This document shows, piece after piece, positions 1 through 8,143 of a stretch of 64,000 nucleotides of DNA. The stretch lies in assembly GCA_030745885.1 (NCBI GenBank), contig JASLNR010000043.1, positions 11,037 through 75,036 on the forward strand. Reading direction: 5' to 3'. How positions within the stretch are numbered: the first letter of the stretch is position 1; each line of letters opens with the position of its first letter. Both the position numbers and the translations under genes were made by a program. The notes beneath the pieces were generated by a model that was not told the DNA's origin, did not search any database, and was given only the letters and a program-made list of their open reading frames with translations. Source of the DNA: Candidatus Thalassarchaeaceae archaeon (lineage in GTDB: Archaea; Thermoplasmatota; Poseidoniia; Poseidoniales; Thalassarchaeaceae).

Positions 1-508
1 TAGCCAGACCCCGCCAGTTGTCAGGATTCTCGGCATCATCGACCGTGTGTTTCTTCCACACTTCCAGAGCGCCCTCGAAGTCACCCTCCCTCATCATCTT
101 GGCAGATCTGACCTCGGGATCCTCAGAAAGAGTAGCCTTCTCGAGTAGGTCTTCCAACTCCTCGTCGACCTCCGCAGAATCGTCGGTGTCAGCGTCGTCT
201 TCACCATCGCCTGAATCGGCTTCTTTGCCGTCGTCCGAATCCTCTTCGTCGAAGTCGTCGAAGTCGTCGAAGTCGTCGAAGTCGTCTTCCGCGTCATGGG
301 CCTCAGCCTTCTCCTCGGCGGCAACGGCCTTCTCCTCGGCGGCAACGGCCTTCTCCTCGGCGGCAACGGCCTTCTTCTCAGCGGCCTTGGCCTTGGCCTC
401 CGCGGCCTTTATCTTCTTCTCAGCGGCCTGGGCCTTCTTCATAGCGGCCTTGGCCTTATGCGCCAGTCGCAAGGCGACGTCCTCGGGAACTTGCTTCTTG
501 CGAGCCAT
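1..508 (-). CDS. Acidic, coiled-coil protein (3' part missing at window edge)
   Basis: Reading leftwards from an ATG at 508-506, an open frame runs off the left edge with no stop (about 169 residues seen). It opens with a Lys/Ala/Glu-rich helix containing three AEEKAVA repeats, followed by a DDF repeat stretch and a long Asp/Glu-rich linker. It then enters a folded-looking part around EGDFEGALEVWKK and NPDNWRGLA. That last part resembles the end of the next gene (593-1339), which has VWKGRISSDGGNPEVWRGI, so the two look like paralogues sharing a TPR-like terminal unit. A TATA-like ATTAAATG lies about 36 bases upstream on the same strand. Function unknown; the domain may be a protein-interaction module. 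The reading frame is sure, the role is not. Confidence 0.7.
   Translation of the reverse strand, partial: MARKKQVPEDVALRLAHKAKAAMKKAQAAEKKIKAAEAKAKAAEKKAVAAEEKAVAAEEKAVAAEEKAEAHDAEDDFDDFDDFDDFDEEDSDDGKEADSGDGEDDADTDDSAEVDEELEDLLEKATLSEDPEVRSAKMMREGDFEGALEVWKKHTVDDAENPDNWRGLA
251..295. repeat. Five tandem 9-bp repeats (gaagtcgtc)
   Basis: Five perfect head-to-tail copies of gaagtcgtc lie inside the acidic protein gene. On the coding strand each encodes Asp-Asp-Phe. They lengthen the acidic linker and are a likely site of copy-number slippage. Confidence 0.95.
308..370. repeat. Three tandem 21-bp repeats
   Basis: Three identical 21-base copies (308-328, 329-349, 350-370) encode AEEKAVA heptads on the minus strand, extending a predicted charged helix. 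The identity at DNA level points to recent duplication. Confidence 0.95.
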
Positions 509-592
509 GTACGCTACCGGAATGTGTGGAACGTGGAATCGCATTTAATTGTCGCCCAGAGGAACGGACGATTGGGGGGCGAGCCGTTATGT

Positions 593-1339
593 TCAGGATA
601 GTTCGTCGGCGTGCTCCTCGCATGCTCGAGCACGGCCCGGGCGACCTGCAGAGGCGAAGTATGATGCGATTCCCCTCCACACCTCAGGGTTCCCTCCGTC
701 ACTGCTAATCCTGCCCTTCCAGACTTCAAATGACACCTCCGAATCGACCGAGTCCTCGTGTCCCCCGACGTCCGGTTCTTCTTCTGGGACTTCGGCTGTC
801 TCATCGATTGGCTCCTCGGCCTCGTGAGTGTCAATTTCCTCCTGGGGTGTCTCGGATTCTTCCTTTGATCCCCGTAACTTGGAGAACAGGCCACCGCGCT
901 TCTTGGCAGGCTCCTCATCCGCCTCCTCGGGCTCCTCATCCGCCTCCTCGGGCTCCTCGGCTTCCTGAGTATCATCGTCCTCCTGCGGGGTTTCCTCCTG
1001 AGAGATCTCGGATTCTTCCTTTGACCCTCGAAATCTGGAGAACAGGCCGCCACGCTTCTTGGTCGGCTTCTCTTTAGTTTCGTCTCCATCCTGAGTTCCT
1101 TCTTCCTCAGAGTCCTCGGACGCATCTGCTTCCAGCTTTCCATACTTCTTCTCGGCCCAGCCAATCAGCCCTTTCCAGCGACCCTCAAACTTGTCCATCC
1201 TCTTGGGGATGCTGGAAATGGCCTTCTCGAGTTCGTCGCCATCAAGCGAGGCTGTGAAAATATCCTCCAATCTCTGAGCGACCTCGTCTCGATTCAGTTC
1301 TTCGGCCATATCATGCAACCCCATCAATCGCGTGACCAT
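593..1339 (-). CDS. Acidic protein with duplicated KKRGGLFS basic motif
   Basis: 248 residues. The N-terminal ~90 residues look folded and helical (GLHDMAEELNRDEVAQRLEDIF, then KAISSIPKRMDKFEGRWKGL). Then comes a Glu/Asp/Pro-rich disordered stretch interrupted twice by a near-identical basic element, KKRGGLFSRFRGSKEESE and KKRGGLFSKLRGSKEESE. The C-terminus (VWKGRISSDGGNPEVWRGIASYFASAGRPGRARACEEHA) resembles the tail of the neighbouring gene at 1-508. The alternation of basic amphipathic patches and acidic linkers suggests binding to nucleic acid, membrane or protein partners, but no family is recognised. The start could also be the ATG at codon 6 or 11. Confidence 0.75.
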   Translation of the reverse strand: MVTRLMGLHDMAEELNRDEVAQRLEDIFTASLDGDELEKAISSIPKRMDKFEGRWKGLIGWAEKKYGKLEADASEDSEEEGTQDGDETKEKPTKKRGGLFSRFRGSKEESEISQEETPQEDDDTQEAEEPEEADEEPEEADEEPAKKRGGLFSKLRGSKEESETPQEEIDTHEAEEPIDETAEVPEEEPDVGGHEDSVDSEVSFEVWKGRISSDGGNPEVWRGIASYFASAGRPGRARACEEHADELS

Positions 1340-1367
1340 GTTCGGCTTTAATGCGCCGATTCACGAA

Positions 1368-2267
1368 TCACTCCTCCTCGTCTCGCTGCTTGAACTTTCC
1401 AATGTCATCGACCGAACCCGAGAAGTCCTTCCAATACCGATTTTGCTTTCCCTTGGGATGAGTGAGGTTCTTCCACTTGTTGAATGCGCTCTTGACGTTG
1501 CCGTCATCTAGGGAAGCGGCAGCCAGATTGAGTGAAGCTGCAGCGCCCAGCATATTGACGAGATCGGTGAATGCGCTGTTTATCCGAGAGGCGCCCTCTT
1601 CGACATTGCTGCGTTGGAGCCTTTCGGACTTGTCGGAGTTAACCCAAATCCTCTCGATGGCCGTCCCCGATTCCATTAGGACGAGTCGGGAGGCGTCTAT
1701 CTTGATTCCTTTGCGTAAACCCAAGAAGAATAGCAGGATTAGTATGGTCAGCTCAGCGTAGTCCTGAATCGCCCATTCCACTAGCTCGAAGTCCAGGGAG
1801 CCCCCAACTATCCATCTGCCCTCCCTGTCACCACCATCGACATTATTCGCCAATCCTGCAATCTTACCGGTCTTGTTTGCGATCGATAGCAGCCCGACGA
1901 GCAGCGAGAAGATGCCTAGCCTCAACCACCTCCTGGATTTGACGGAGACCAGTCGCTTCTTCTTCTTCTTCGGCCTGTACTCCCCCTGCTCTCTAGGCCT
2001 GTGCACCAACAGGCCAATGAGATTGTAAATCAGAAAACTCACGATTATGTAATCCCGCCAGTCGAGTCTCAGAACGCCCCAGACCTCCATAGAGAAGCCT
2101 GCTGGAATAATCAGGAGTTTCTCATTGGGGCCGTTCGCGCTATCCAATAACTGGAGTTTGTAGGCAATGTCATCAATCATCCCGAAGGTGTTCAAGAACT
2201 CGAATACGGCCAGAATTGTGGCCAGCACCAAGCCTAGTGCAGTAGGCTCCTTGAAGGTGTCTTTCAA
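1368..2267 (-). CDS. Polytopic membrane protein, unknown function
   Basis: About 299 residues from a TTG at 2267-2265. An in-frame ATG at 2402 would add 45 residues but would run into the divergent Cdc6-like gene, so the shorter start is preferred. About four membrane segments are visible: GLVLATILAVFEFLNTF near the N-terminus, YIIVSFLIYNLIGLLV, WLRLGIFSLLVGLLSIA after a basic KKKKKR stretch, and LTILILLFFLGLRKG. A soluble C-terminal part of about 100 residues follows, ending in Asp/Glu. No known family is recognised. It lies 28 bases downstream of the start of gene 593-1339 on the same strand, so the two may be cotranscribed. Confidence 0.7.
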   Translation of the reverse strand: MKDTFKEPTALGLVLATILAVFEFLNTFGMIDDIAYKLQLLDSANGPNEKLLIIPAGFSMEVWGVLRLDWRDYIIVSFLIYNLIGLLVHRPREQGEYRPKKKKKRLVSVKSRRWLRLGIFSLLVGLLSIANKTGKIAGLANNVDGGDREGRWIVGGSLDFELVEWAIQDYAELTILILLFFLGLRKGIKIDASRLVLMESGTAIERIWVNSDKSERLQRSNVEEGASRINSAFTDLVNMLGAAASLNLAAASLDDGNVKSAFNKWKNLTHPKGKQNRYWKDFSGSVDDIGKFKQRDEEE

Positions 2268-2388
2268 GCCGACGCAACCGCCCCCGTTGCCGCTAGTCCG
2301 CCTCAGCCTATCAAAACACCGAAAAAATGGAGCAACATTCCAAACTGTGCCCTCACTAGCACCCGCATGCTTGCGCACTGAACCGAAT

Positions 2389-3600
2389 ATGTCTAAGAAC
2401 AACGAAAGGGAGAAGGCAGCGATGGCGGACTATCTCGACAGGATTGGGGCGGGCAAGGTCCTGCTGACCAAGGAGCCGTTCTCTTACGACTGGACTCCTC
2501 CAGAGCTAATCGGCAGGGATTCTCAGCTCGGCGAGCTCGCGTCCATGTTCATGGGGGTAGAGAACCACAGTGTCAGCTGCAGAGCGATAATCACGGGAAA
2601 CGTCGGCTCTGGCAAGACCGTACTGACACATAGGTTCGGACTCGACCTCAGCAGCAAGCTCGAAGGGCGCAGGAAAATAGTGCTTGCCCATGTCAACTGC
2701 AGGAACCACCCCTCCACATCCCAGGTCCTGCAGCAAATCGCCCTGTCTCTCGACTCGAGACACCCGGAGCGAGGGTTCAGCTCGGGGGAGATAATCCAGA
2801 GCATTCGCAGGAATCTGAGGGCGCATGACAATCACTTGCTCCTGGTACTCGACGAGGTGGACATTCTGGTCCGCAGGGACAGCTCCGACCTGATTTACAA
2901 ATTGCTCAGGATTGACGAGGGGCAGGACGAGTGGGGGTCTGTGTCGTTGATCCTAGTGAGCCAGGATAATACGCTCTTCAATCTCTTCGAAAGGGCCATC
3001 AAATCGCGGCTTGGAGGGAGCACAGTTTTGATTATGCCATCATACGATGCGGTTGAGTTGGTCGGCATCGCGAGACAGCGCTACGAGGCCGCCTGCAGGC
3101 TGGGATCCGTGGGTGATGAGACGCTGGAGAAGATCGGCAGATTCGCCGCCGAGGCAGGCGGAGATGCCCGTCTGGCCATCGAGCTACTCGAGGCAGCGGT
3201 TCGCCGGGCTGAGAAGGCCGGACGCGGTGACGTGTTGTCCGAGGACGTCAAACCTAGCACCCGCAGGGCGGCGGCTATCGAGCCGAGTCAGGTCCATGAG
3301 TTGAGCAAGCACCAGAAGCTGGTCCTCCTAGGAATCTGCAGGAGGCTCAAGAAGGCTGAGGAAATTACCAGCGGGGATGCTCGGAAGCTGTACGAACTGG
3401 TATGCGAGGAGCACGGTTCCAATCCTCGTGGATACACTACCTTCTGGAAGCACATGAAGCACCTCGAGGCTGAGGGCCTGATAGAGAGCAGGGCTGCGAG
3501 TTCAGCTCAAGGTAGGGGCAGGACCCAATACATCACTATGGCCAACACTTCACCTGCTGTTCTGGAGAGTAGGATTGAGCGGGACCTGTTGCATGCCTGA
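2389..3600 (+). CDS. cdc6: Cdc6/Orc1-type AAA+ ATPase
   Basis: 403 residues from ATG 2389 (MSKNNEREK); a start at 2422 is also possible. The fold order is that of archaeal Orc1/Cdc6: an N-terminal lead-in with LIGRDSQLGELAS, Walker A GNVGSGKT near residue 70, Walker B LLLVLDEVDIL near residue 150, sensor I LILVSQD, and sensor II GDARLAIELLEAA. A C-terminal winged helix follows (HQKLVLLGICRRLKK to YTTFWKHMKHLEAEGLIESR). Family members bind origin repeats and load MCM helicase. The sequence upstream lies over the start of the divergent membrane gene and I saw no clear origin-recognition boxes there. It could be the main initiator or one of several paralogues. Confidence 0.9.
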   Translation: MSKNNEREKAAMADYLDRIGAGKVLLTKEPFSYDWTPPELIGRDSQLGELASMFMGVENHSVSCRAIITGNVGSGKTVLTHRFGLDLSSKLEGRRKIVLAHVNCRNHPSTSQVLQQIALSLDSRHPERGFSSGEIIQSIRRNLRAHDNHLLLVLDEVDILVRRDSSDLIYKLLRIDEGQDEWGSVSLILVSQDNTLFNLFERAIKSRLGGSTVLIMPSYDAVELVGIARQRYEAACRLGSVGDETLEKIGRFAAEAGGDARLAIELLEAAVRRAEKAGRGDVLSEDVKPSTRRAAAIEPSQVHELSKHQKLVLLGICRRLKKAEEITSGDARKLYELVCEEHGSNPRGYTTFWKHMKHLEAEGLIESRAASSAQGRGRTQYITMANTSPAVLESRIERDLLHA

Positions 3601-3628
3601 GTGAGCGTCTGCGAGGATTCCGAACCGC

Positions 3629-3636
3629 TCTTATAG
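3629..3636 (+). promoter_or_regulatory. TATA-like box and RBS for rps6e
   Basis: The sequence tcttatag lies about 40 bases before the S6e start. A strong Shine-Dalgarno match, gaggtga (3660-3666), sits 5 bases before ATG 3672 and supports that start. Confidence 0.45.
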
Positions 3637-3671
3637 GGGCCATATGTCGGGATGCCGTCCGAGGTGAATAG

Positions 3672-4160
3672 ATGGCAGGTGAGCAATCCTTCAAGGCCGT
3701 TGTCAACGACACGGCCCCGACCTCAGGTGGCCGTTCCTTCGCCGTCGACATCACCGGGGCGAACTACAACCACTTTCTGGGAAAGAGGATCGGCGACACC
3801 GTAGACGGGATGTTCGTGGGCGAAGGCGACAAGGCGCTGTCAGGGTATAAACTGGAAATCACCGGCGGTGCAGATAACACTGGAAGGCCAATGAGGTCAG
3901 ACCTAGCCGGAGGCGGGGTCAAATCAGTCTTGATCACTGCTGGAGTGGGTTACAAAGGCAAGAAGTACGTCAAGAAGAATAGCAAGGAATATCGCTACAA
4001 ATATGACGGGCTCCGTAGGCGCCGAAACCTCCGTGGAAACACCATCAGCCACGACACCCGCCAGATTAATCTGAAGGTAGTCGAGTTCGGTAAGCGCTCG
4101 CTCGCTGGGATTATTGACGGCGAACCCATTGTCGATCAGTCCTCTGGCGAAGAGGAGTGA
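3672..4160 (+). CDS. rps6e: 30S ribosomal protein S6e
   Basis: 162 residues. The N-terminal FKAVVNDTAPTSGGRSFAVDITGANYNHFLGKRIGDTVDG and the central GGADNTGRPMRSDL are the hallmark S6e segments, followed by the basic GLRRRRNLRGNTISHDTRQINLKV region. S6e is a small-subunit ribosomal protein of archaea and eukaryotes. The protein is somewhat longer than many archaeal S6e proteins (about 125-130), with an acidic C-terminal extension ending SSGEEE. It sits directly before eIF2-gamma, an arrangement known from many archaea, so the genes are probably cotranscribed. Confidence 0.97.
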   Translation: MAGEQSFKAVVNDTAPTSGGRSFAVDITGANYNHFLGKRIGDTVDGMFVGEGDKALSGYKLEITGGADNTGRPMRSDLAGGGVKSVLITAGVGYKGKKYVKKNSKEYRYKYDGLRRRRNLRGNTISHDTRQINLKVVEFGKRSLAGIIDGEPIVDQSSGEEE

Positions 4161-4220
4161 CGGCTGGGGTGATGAGAGCTGACAGCGCCCCTTTCCAATC
4201 AGCCTGAAGTCAACATCGGT

Positions 4221-5417
4221 ATGGTCGGTCACGTCGATCATGGCAAGACTACCCTTACTCAAGCACTCTCCGGAACGTGGACTGACACCCATTCTGAAGA
4301 GAGGAAGCGTGGCATAAGCATCAAGCTGGGATACGCGGACACTGCATTCTACAAGACTGGTGAAGGCCTTCATTATCCCAGGGGAAAGCACCCTGATGGC
4401 GAGGGAGGCGATGGGAGCCTGCTCAGGATCGTTTCATTCGTCGATGCGCCTGGTCACGAGACGCTCATGGCAGTGATGATCTCAGGGGCATCGATAATGG
4501 ATGGCGCTCTGTTGCTAGTTGCAGCGACCGAGATGTGTCCACAGCCCCAGACGCGCGAGCACCTAGCTGCACTGGAGATAGCCGGAATCGAGAATATCGT
4601 GGTTGTCCAGAACAAGATCGATATCGTCAGCCGCGAGCGAGCCATCGAGTCCTACGCGGAGATTCAGGATTTCATCAGCGGCACGATTGCCGGGAATGCG
4701 CCGATCATCCCCGTCTCTGCCCATCATGACGTCAACCTTGACGTGCTGATTGAGGCGATTCAGGATACCATTCCAACTCCCGATCGCTCCAATGACGAGG
4801 GGGGGCTGATGTACGTCGCTCGCTCTTTCGACGTGAACCGCCCGGGCATCAGGCCTTCCGACCTGAAGGGAGGGATCATCGGTGGCAGCATAGTCAAGGG
4901 ATCTTTCAGCGTCGGTGACAGCATCCTGATCGCTCCCGGACGCAGGGTCCAAGATGGCAGCAAGACTCGTTGGGAGCCACTCAGAACATCAATAGAGGGC
5001 ATCCAGGGCGGTGGCATCGACCTAGAGACTGCTCATTCTGGGGGGCTGTGTGGGATCGCCACCCCCTTGGACCCGCTGACCACCAAGGCTGACGACCTAT
5101 CCGGCCAGGTCATGGCTAGAAAGGATGAGCTGCCCCCAATCTGGGAGAATTTGGAACTGGATCTCCAACTCTTGGAGACGACGGTCGCAAGCGGAACCGA
5201 GGGAGGGGGGGGAATCCGACCACTGCAGCCAAACGAGATGCTGATGGTCAACTCGGCAACGGCGACCAGCGTTGGGACCGTGTCTGCAATCAAGGCCAAG
5301 AGGGCGAGGCTTGATCTAAGACTTCCCATCTGTGCCAAAGAGGGCAGCAGAATCACCCTTTCCAGACGGGTGGGCTCACGTTGGCGTCTAATCGGTCATG
5401 GGACCATCATAGGATGA
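4221..5417 (+). CDS. eif2g: Translation initiation factor 2 gamma subunit (eIF2-gamma), start region disturbed
   Basis: 398 residues from ATG 4221, but homology clearly continues upstream: QPEVNIG, the normal lead-in to MVGHVDHGKTT, is encoded in frame at 4200-4220. That frame has no ATG, GTG or TTG before a stop at 4173-4175; only a CTG at 4179 is available. GTPase motifs are intact: G1 GHVDHGKTT, G3 DAPGHE, G4 QNKID and G5 VSAHH, followed by beta-barrel domains II and III. The factor delivers initiator Met-tRNA to the small subunit. A single extra C in the 4188-4191 run would explain the missing start, because removing it joins ATG 4172 to this frame. The gene lies between rps6e and a PIN-domain gene, the usual archaeal context. 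Confidence 0.95.
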   Translation: MVGHVDHGKTTLTQALSGTWTDTHSEERKRGISIKLGYADTAFYKTGEGLHYPRGKHPDGEGGDGSLLRIVSFVDAPGHETLMAVMISGASIMDGALLLVAATEMCPQPQTREHLAALEIAGIENIVVVQNKIDIVSRERAIESYAEIQDFISGTIAGNAPIIPVSAHHDVNLDVLIEAIQDTIPTPDRSNDEGGLMYVARSFDVNRPGIRPSDLKGGIIGGSIVKGSFSVGDSILIAPGRRVQDGSKTRWEPLRTSIEGIQGGGIDLETAHSGGLCGIATPLDPLTTKADDLSGQVMARKDELPPIWENLELDLQLLETTVASGTEGGGGIRPLQPNEMLMVNSATATSVGTVSAIKAKRARLDLRLPICAKEGSRITLSRRVGSRWRLIGHGTIIG

Positions 5418-5421
5418 TGGT

Positions 5422-5787
5422 ATGGTAGGAGTACTGGTAGACGCCTGCGGATGGGTATCACTAGTCGATGCTGGCTTGAACCTCGACTCTTCCTTGGGCG
5501 AAGTGGTTGGGGAAGCCAATCTCCTTCTCATCGACAGCGTCAGAGATGAGTTGGAGGCACTCGATGCACAGAAGAGGGGACTTCTTCTAGATCTGCTTTA
5601 TCGACGGGCCGATTCCGTCGCTACAGCAGGAATTAGACACGCCGACGACGCTCTCGTATCCCTAGCAATCCAGAACTCGTGGCCGGTGCTTACAGTCGAT
5701 CGAAGGCTCAAGGAGCGATTGATCGATTCAGGCGGATCATACATCGAGGTCACTTCGGGGCGGTCTCTGCGCCTCGTGAGCGCCTAG
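5422..5787 (+). CDS. PIN-domain ribonuclease-like protein (Fcf1/VapC9 type)
   Basis: 121 residues, starting 4 bases after the eIF2-gamma stop. The PIN pattern is visible: VLVDACGW with Asp7, a central RDELEAL with Glu, HADDALVSLA with Asp pair, and VLTVDRRLKERL with Asp. These would form the metal-binding acidic cluster of a single-strand RNase. In many archaea a PIN gene of this type follows eIF2-gamma, so a housekeeping role in RNA processing is more likely than a toxin role; no antitoxin gene is present beside it. It overlaps the convergent DUF357 gene by 4 bases. Confidence 0.85.
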   Translation: MVGVLVDACGWVSLVDAGLNLDSSLGEVVGEANLLLIDSVRDELEALDAQKRGLLLDLLYRRADSVATAGIRHADDALVSLAIQNSWPVLTVDRRLKERLIDSGGSYIEVTSGRSLRLVSA

Positions 5788-6071
5788 GGCAAGGTGAAGA
5801 GCCGATCGTCGCCGTGCCCGTCCATCAGGCCTATCCTCACAGCGGCATCGAGCCAGGCATGAGCGTAGTTGATCGCCCCGAATGCGCTTACGAGATCCCC
5901 CGACTCCATGAAGTGGTGGGCATCTGCGACGTAGTCATCGCACATTCCCAGCATTGTGCGCAGCCTAATCTCATCCTCGGGATTTTCTGTTGCAGGAGTA
6001 GCCTTCACCCTCGCCTCAGCAGTGAGCGAGAGGTATCCCTCAATACGCTCGATGGTGATGGTGTCACCCAT
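5784..6071 (-). CDS. DUF357 family protein
   Basis: 95 residues. The signature GDLVSAFGAINYAHAWLDAAVRIGLMD near the C-terminus matches the archaeal DUF357 family (helical bundle, often annotated only as hypothetical). The N-terminal ITIERIEGYLSLTAEARVKA fits the first helix of the family. Nothing in the sequence shows a catalytic site. It follows the large AAA ATPase gene (6081-7880) on the same strand with a 9-base gap, so it is probably the second gene of that operon. Confidence 0.85.
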   Translation of the reverse strand: MGDTITIERIEGYLSLTAEARVKATPATENPEDEIRLRTMLGMCDDYVADAHHFMESGDLVSAFGAINYAHAWLDAAVRIGLMDGHGDDRLFTLP

Positions 6072-6080
6072 TCAATTACC

Positions 6081-7880
6081 TCAAAGGAGAATCTCTACCG
6101 CGGCATCGCTGAGCTTGAACAGCCTACTGCGGCCCTCTTTGCGAACCGATAAGATGCCGGATCTCTGGAGGGCATTGTAAATCTGAGATAATCGGGGGCG
6201 GCCGACCTCGAGGCGGGCTTGGATTTCAGGATCTGAGGGGGAGATCTCTCGTTGACCTGCAACTGAGGTCACAAGACGCTCGGCATCGTTCATGGAGGAC
6301 AAATGTGCTTCATTCAGGGATTTCGCAGACTCCCATCTCGAGTCTGGGCTGACTGGCGCAGAGGTCGGTGTGGAGCCCTCCAAGATGTCTGTTTCACTCG
6401 AAAACTCCTCATCAAAGGCTGGTTCCACAGACTCTCGGGCCTCGGGTTCAGGCGAATTGGCCGAAATCTCAGGGAGAGTCTCCTCAAGGCCGGAGTCTAC
6501 GGTCCATAACGCTCCCTCAGAGGCGAAAACAGGCCTCTCGTCGATGGGGATGTCTGAAGTGCCGATTGATTTCGGCGCAGACCCCCGATCGGCGGGCTCC
6601 GCAGATTTCGGTTCGGGATCATTGAGGGGGGTCGGAGGCGGATTGGGTGGCAGGGACTCCGTTATGGGGGTGTTGATGTCGAAACCAGTGGGCATATGGT
6701 CTGAAACCTGCTTGGACCTGCCCATCAATCCGAAGAATCCCCCTGATTGCGTCTGCTTGGGAGGTGGCTCGGTGCCTTCCTCCATTAACACGAAACCACC
6801 CTTTTCCGTTGCCCAGTCAGTGATTCTGGATGATTCGGGGCCCCTAATCTCTATGGTTGGGGAATCGACTCCCCCTTCCCCTTCCCGGGGATTCTCCTCC
6901 GTCTCCGGCTCCAACCCCTCTTCGGGTTCGGGTTCGAGTTCGGGTTGATCTTCCTCCCACATGTCATCCGGCTCGACATCCCAGTCATCCTCGATTTCGT
7001 CCTCCTCCGCAGGAGAGGGGGGCTGAGGGTCATTCGGCGGTTCAAATCGCTTCTCTGGCTCGGTTTCTACTACTGCGGCTTGGGCGGGTTCGGGCTCGGA
7101 GGGCGTCTGCCAACCGAACAGCCTTTCAAACGTGCCCTCAGCACCCGTGCCTCGCTTTTCGTCAATCAGATCCCGGAGCAGGTGAATCACATCTCGTGGA
7201 TTTCCTCCCGTGCTCGCACGCACCGAGTCTAGCAATCGGTGGTTTATCGGCCACCTCTCCCCCCTCGCCATCCTCCTAACTCTATTATCTGCCAGATTCT
7301 GAATCTGCTCGCTAGTGAGTGGCTCTAAGTGCACCGGTTTGTCATATAGGTTCCGCACTGGTTCCTCGAGTGAAGCAAGCTGGGCATTGGTGAGGGAAAC
7401 CACAACGAGGGCCCTGAGGCGTTGAAGTATGGGCGAGATCAGAGTCAGGAATGTAGTGAAATCCGCGTTTGATGGGTAATCGAGGGCGATTAGGGGGAGC
7501 GGTCCGTCTTCGATGTCTAGGGATTCAATGAGCCGCTCGATCGTCTGATGCATTGTCTGGGGCACCTCATGGCCGCCGAAAGTGACTGAAATCTCACTCA
7601 GTACACGTTTTAGTGGGTCATCGTCGTGCCAGTACTGGCCGACAAAGTGCCTAGTGGTCTGCGAGGATATGGTATTGATCAGGGAGGTCCGGCCGGAACC
7701 CCTCTCTCCGACGAGGAGCAACATCCTAGGTGACTGCGAGTGCATGTACTCCCTCCACGCAATGAGGATTTCATTACGTGCCACGAGATCCTCTGCCCTG
7801 GACCTCTCGATGGGACGAAGGTCGAACGGGTTGCCTCTCATTGGAGGTACGTCTAGCATCGAGACCTCGCTGACCACCAT
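6081..7880 (-). CDS. Orc/Cdc6-like AAA ATPase with P/E-rich linker and C-terminal winged helix
   Basis: 599 residues. Residues ~15-250 form an AAA-type ATPase: Walker A GERGSGRTSLIN, a Walker-B-like strand LPLIALDYPS, sensor-like LRALVVVSLTNA, and GGNPRDVIHLLRDLIDE resembling the sensor-II/lid of Orc/Cdc6 proteins. Residues ~260-530 are Pro/Glu/Asp-rich and probably disordered. Residues ~535-599 make a winged helix (IQARLEVGRPRLSQIYNALQRSGILSVRKEGRSRLF). The layout suggests a DNA-binding, ATP-dependent regulator or a diverged initiator. A TATA-like box 25 bases before the ATG suggests a leaderless transcript. Upstream lies a cluster of GCGTTAAC-like motifs. The usual Walker B DE is not obvious, so ATP hydrolysis is uncertain. 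Confidence 0.75.
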   Translation of the reverse strand: MVVSEVSMLDVPPMRGNPFDLRPIERSRAEDLVARNEILIAWREYMHSQSPRMLLLVGERGSGRTSLINTISSQTTRHFVGQYWHDDDPLKRVLSEISVTFGGHEVPQTMHQTIERLIESLDIEDGPLPLIALDYPSNADFTTFLTLISPILQRLRALVVVSLTNAQLASLEEPVRNLYDKPVHLEPLTSEQIQNLADNRVRRMARGERWPINHRLLDSVRASTGGNPRDVIHLLRDLIDEKRGTGAEGTFERLFGWQTPSEPEPAQAAVVETEPEKRFEPPNDPQPPSPAEEDEIEDDWDVEPDDMWEEDQPELEPEPEEGLEPETEENPREGEGGVDSPTIEIRGPESSRITDWATEKGGFVLMEEGTEPPPKQTQSGGFFGLMGRSKQVSDHMPTGFDINTPITESLPPNPPPTPLNDPEPKSAEPADRGSAPKSIGTSDIPIDERPVFASEGALWTVDSGLEETLPEISANSPEPEARESVEPAFDEEFSSETDILEGSTPTSAPVSPDSRWESAKSLNEAHLSSMNDAERLVTSVAGQREISPSDPEIQARLEVGRPRLSQIYNALQRSGILSVRKEGRSRLFKLSDAAVEILL

Positions 7881-7904
7881 AGGCCATCAGCGATGTCTAG
7901 AACA

Positions 7905-7914
7905 CTTAATATTC
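7905..7914 (-). promoter_or_regulatory. TATA-like box for the AAA ATPase gene
   Basis: On the minus strand gaatattaag lies 25-34 bases before ATG 7880, the right spacing for an archaeal TATA box of a leaderless or nearly leaderless transcript. Confidence 0.5.
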
Positions 7915-7948
7915 ACGTATACTTACGCTTCCCGGAAGGTCAATTTAC

Positions 7949-7979
7949 GGGTTTTCTAGGAAATCCAAGAGGGTTTTCT
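7949..7979. repeat. Direct repeat gggttttct, two copies
   Basis: gggttttct occurs at 7949-7957 and 7971-7979, start-to-start distance 22 bases (about two helical turns). It is in the same AT-rich intergenic region as the GCGTTAAC cluster and could be part of the same regulatory or origin element. Confidence 0.6.
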
Positions 7980-8019
7980 GAGATTATTCGCCTTAGTGAG
8001 ACGGTTTGGAAAACGGAGG

Positions 8020-8080
8020 ATTAACGGATGACTAACGCTTCAGTGATGCGTTAACAAAGCGTTAACGACTGGATTAACGC
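8020..8080. repeat. Cluster of five GCGTTAAC-like motifs in intergenic DNA
   Basis: Two perfect direct copies of gcgttaac are at 8048-8055 and 8059-8066, 11 bases apart. Three inverted, slightly degenerate copies are at 8020-8027 (attaacgg), 8031-8038 (actaacgc) and 8073-8080 (attaacgc). A run of seven or more T follows at 8081. The stretch lies between a divergent Orc-like ATPase gene and HMG-CoA reductase and is AT-rich against a GC-rich background. It is a candidate operator or replication-origin element. Confidence 0.75.
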
Positions 8081-8143
8081 TTTTTTTCTAGGTGATTGGG
8101 TCGAGTCGCAAAAGGTTAGAAGCCCGGGGCACCGTGAAATGGA

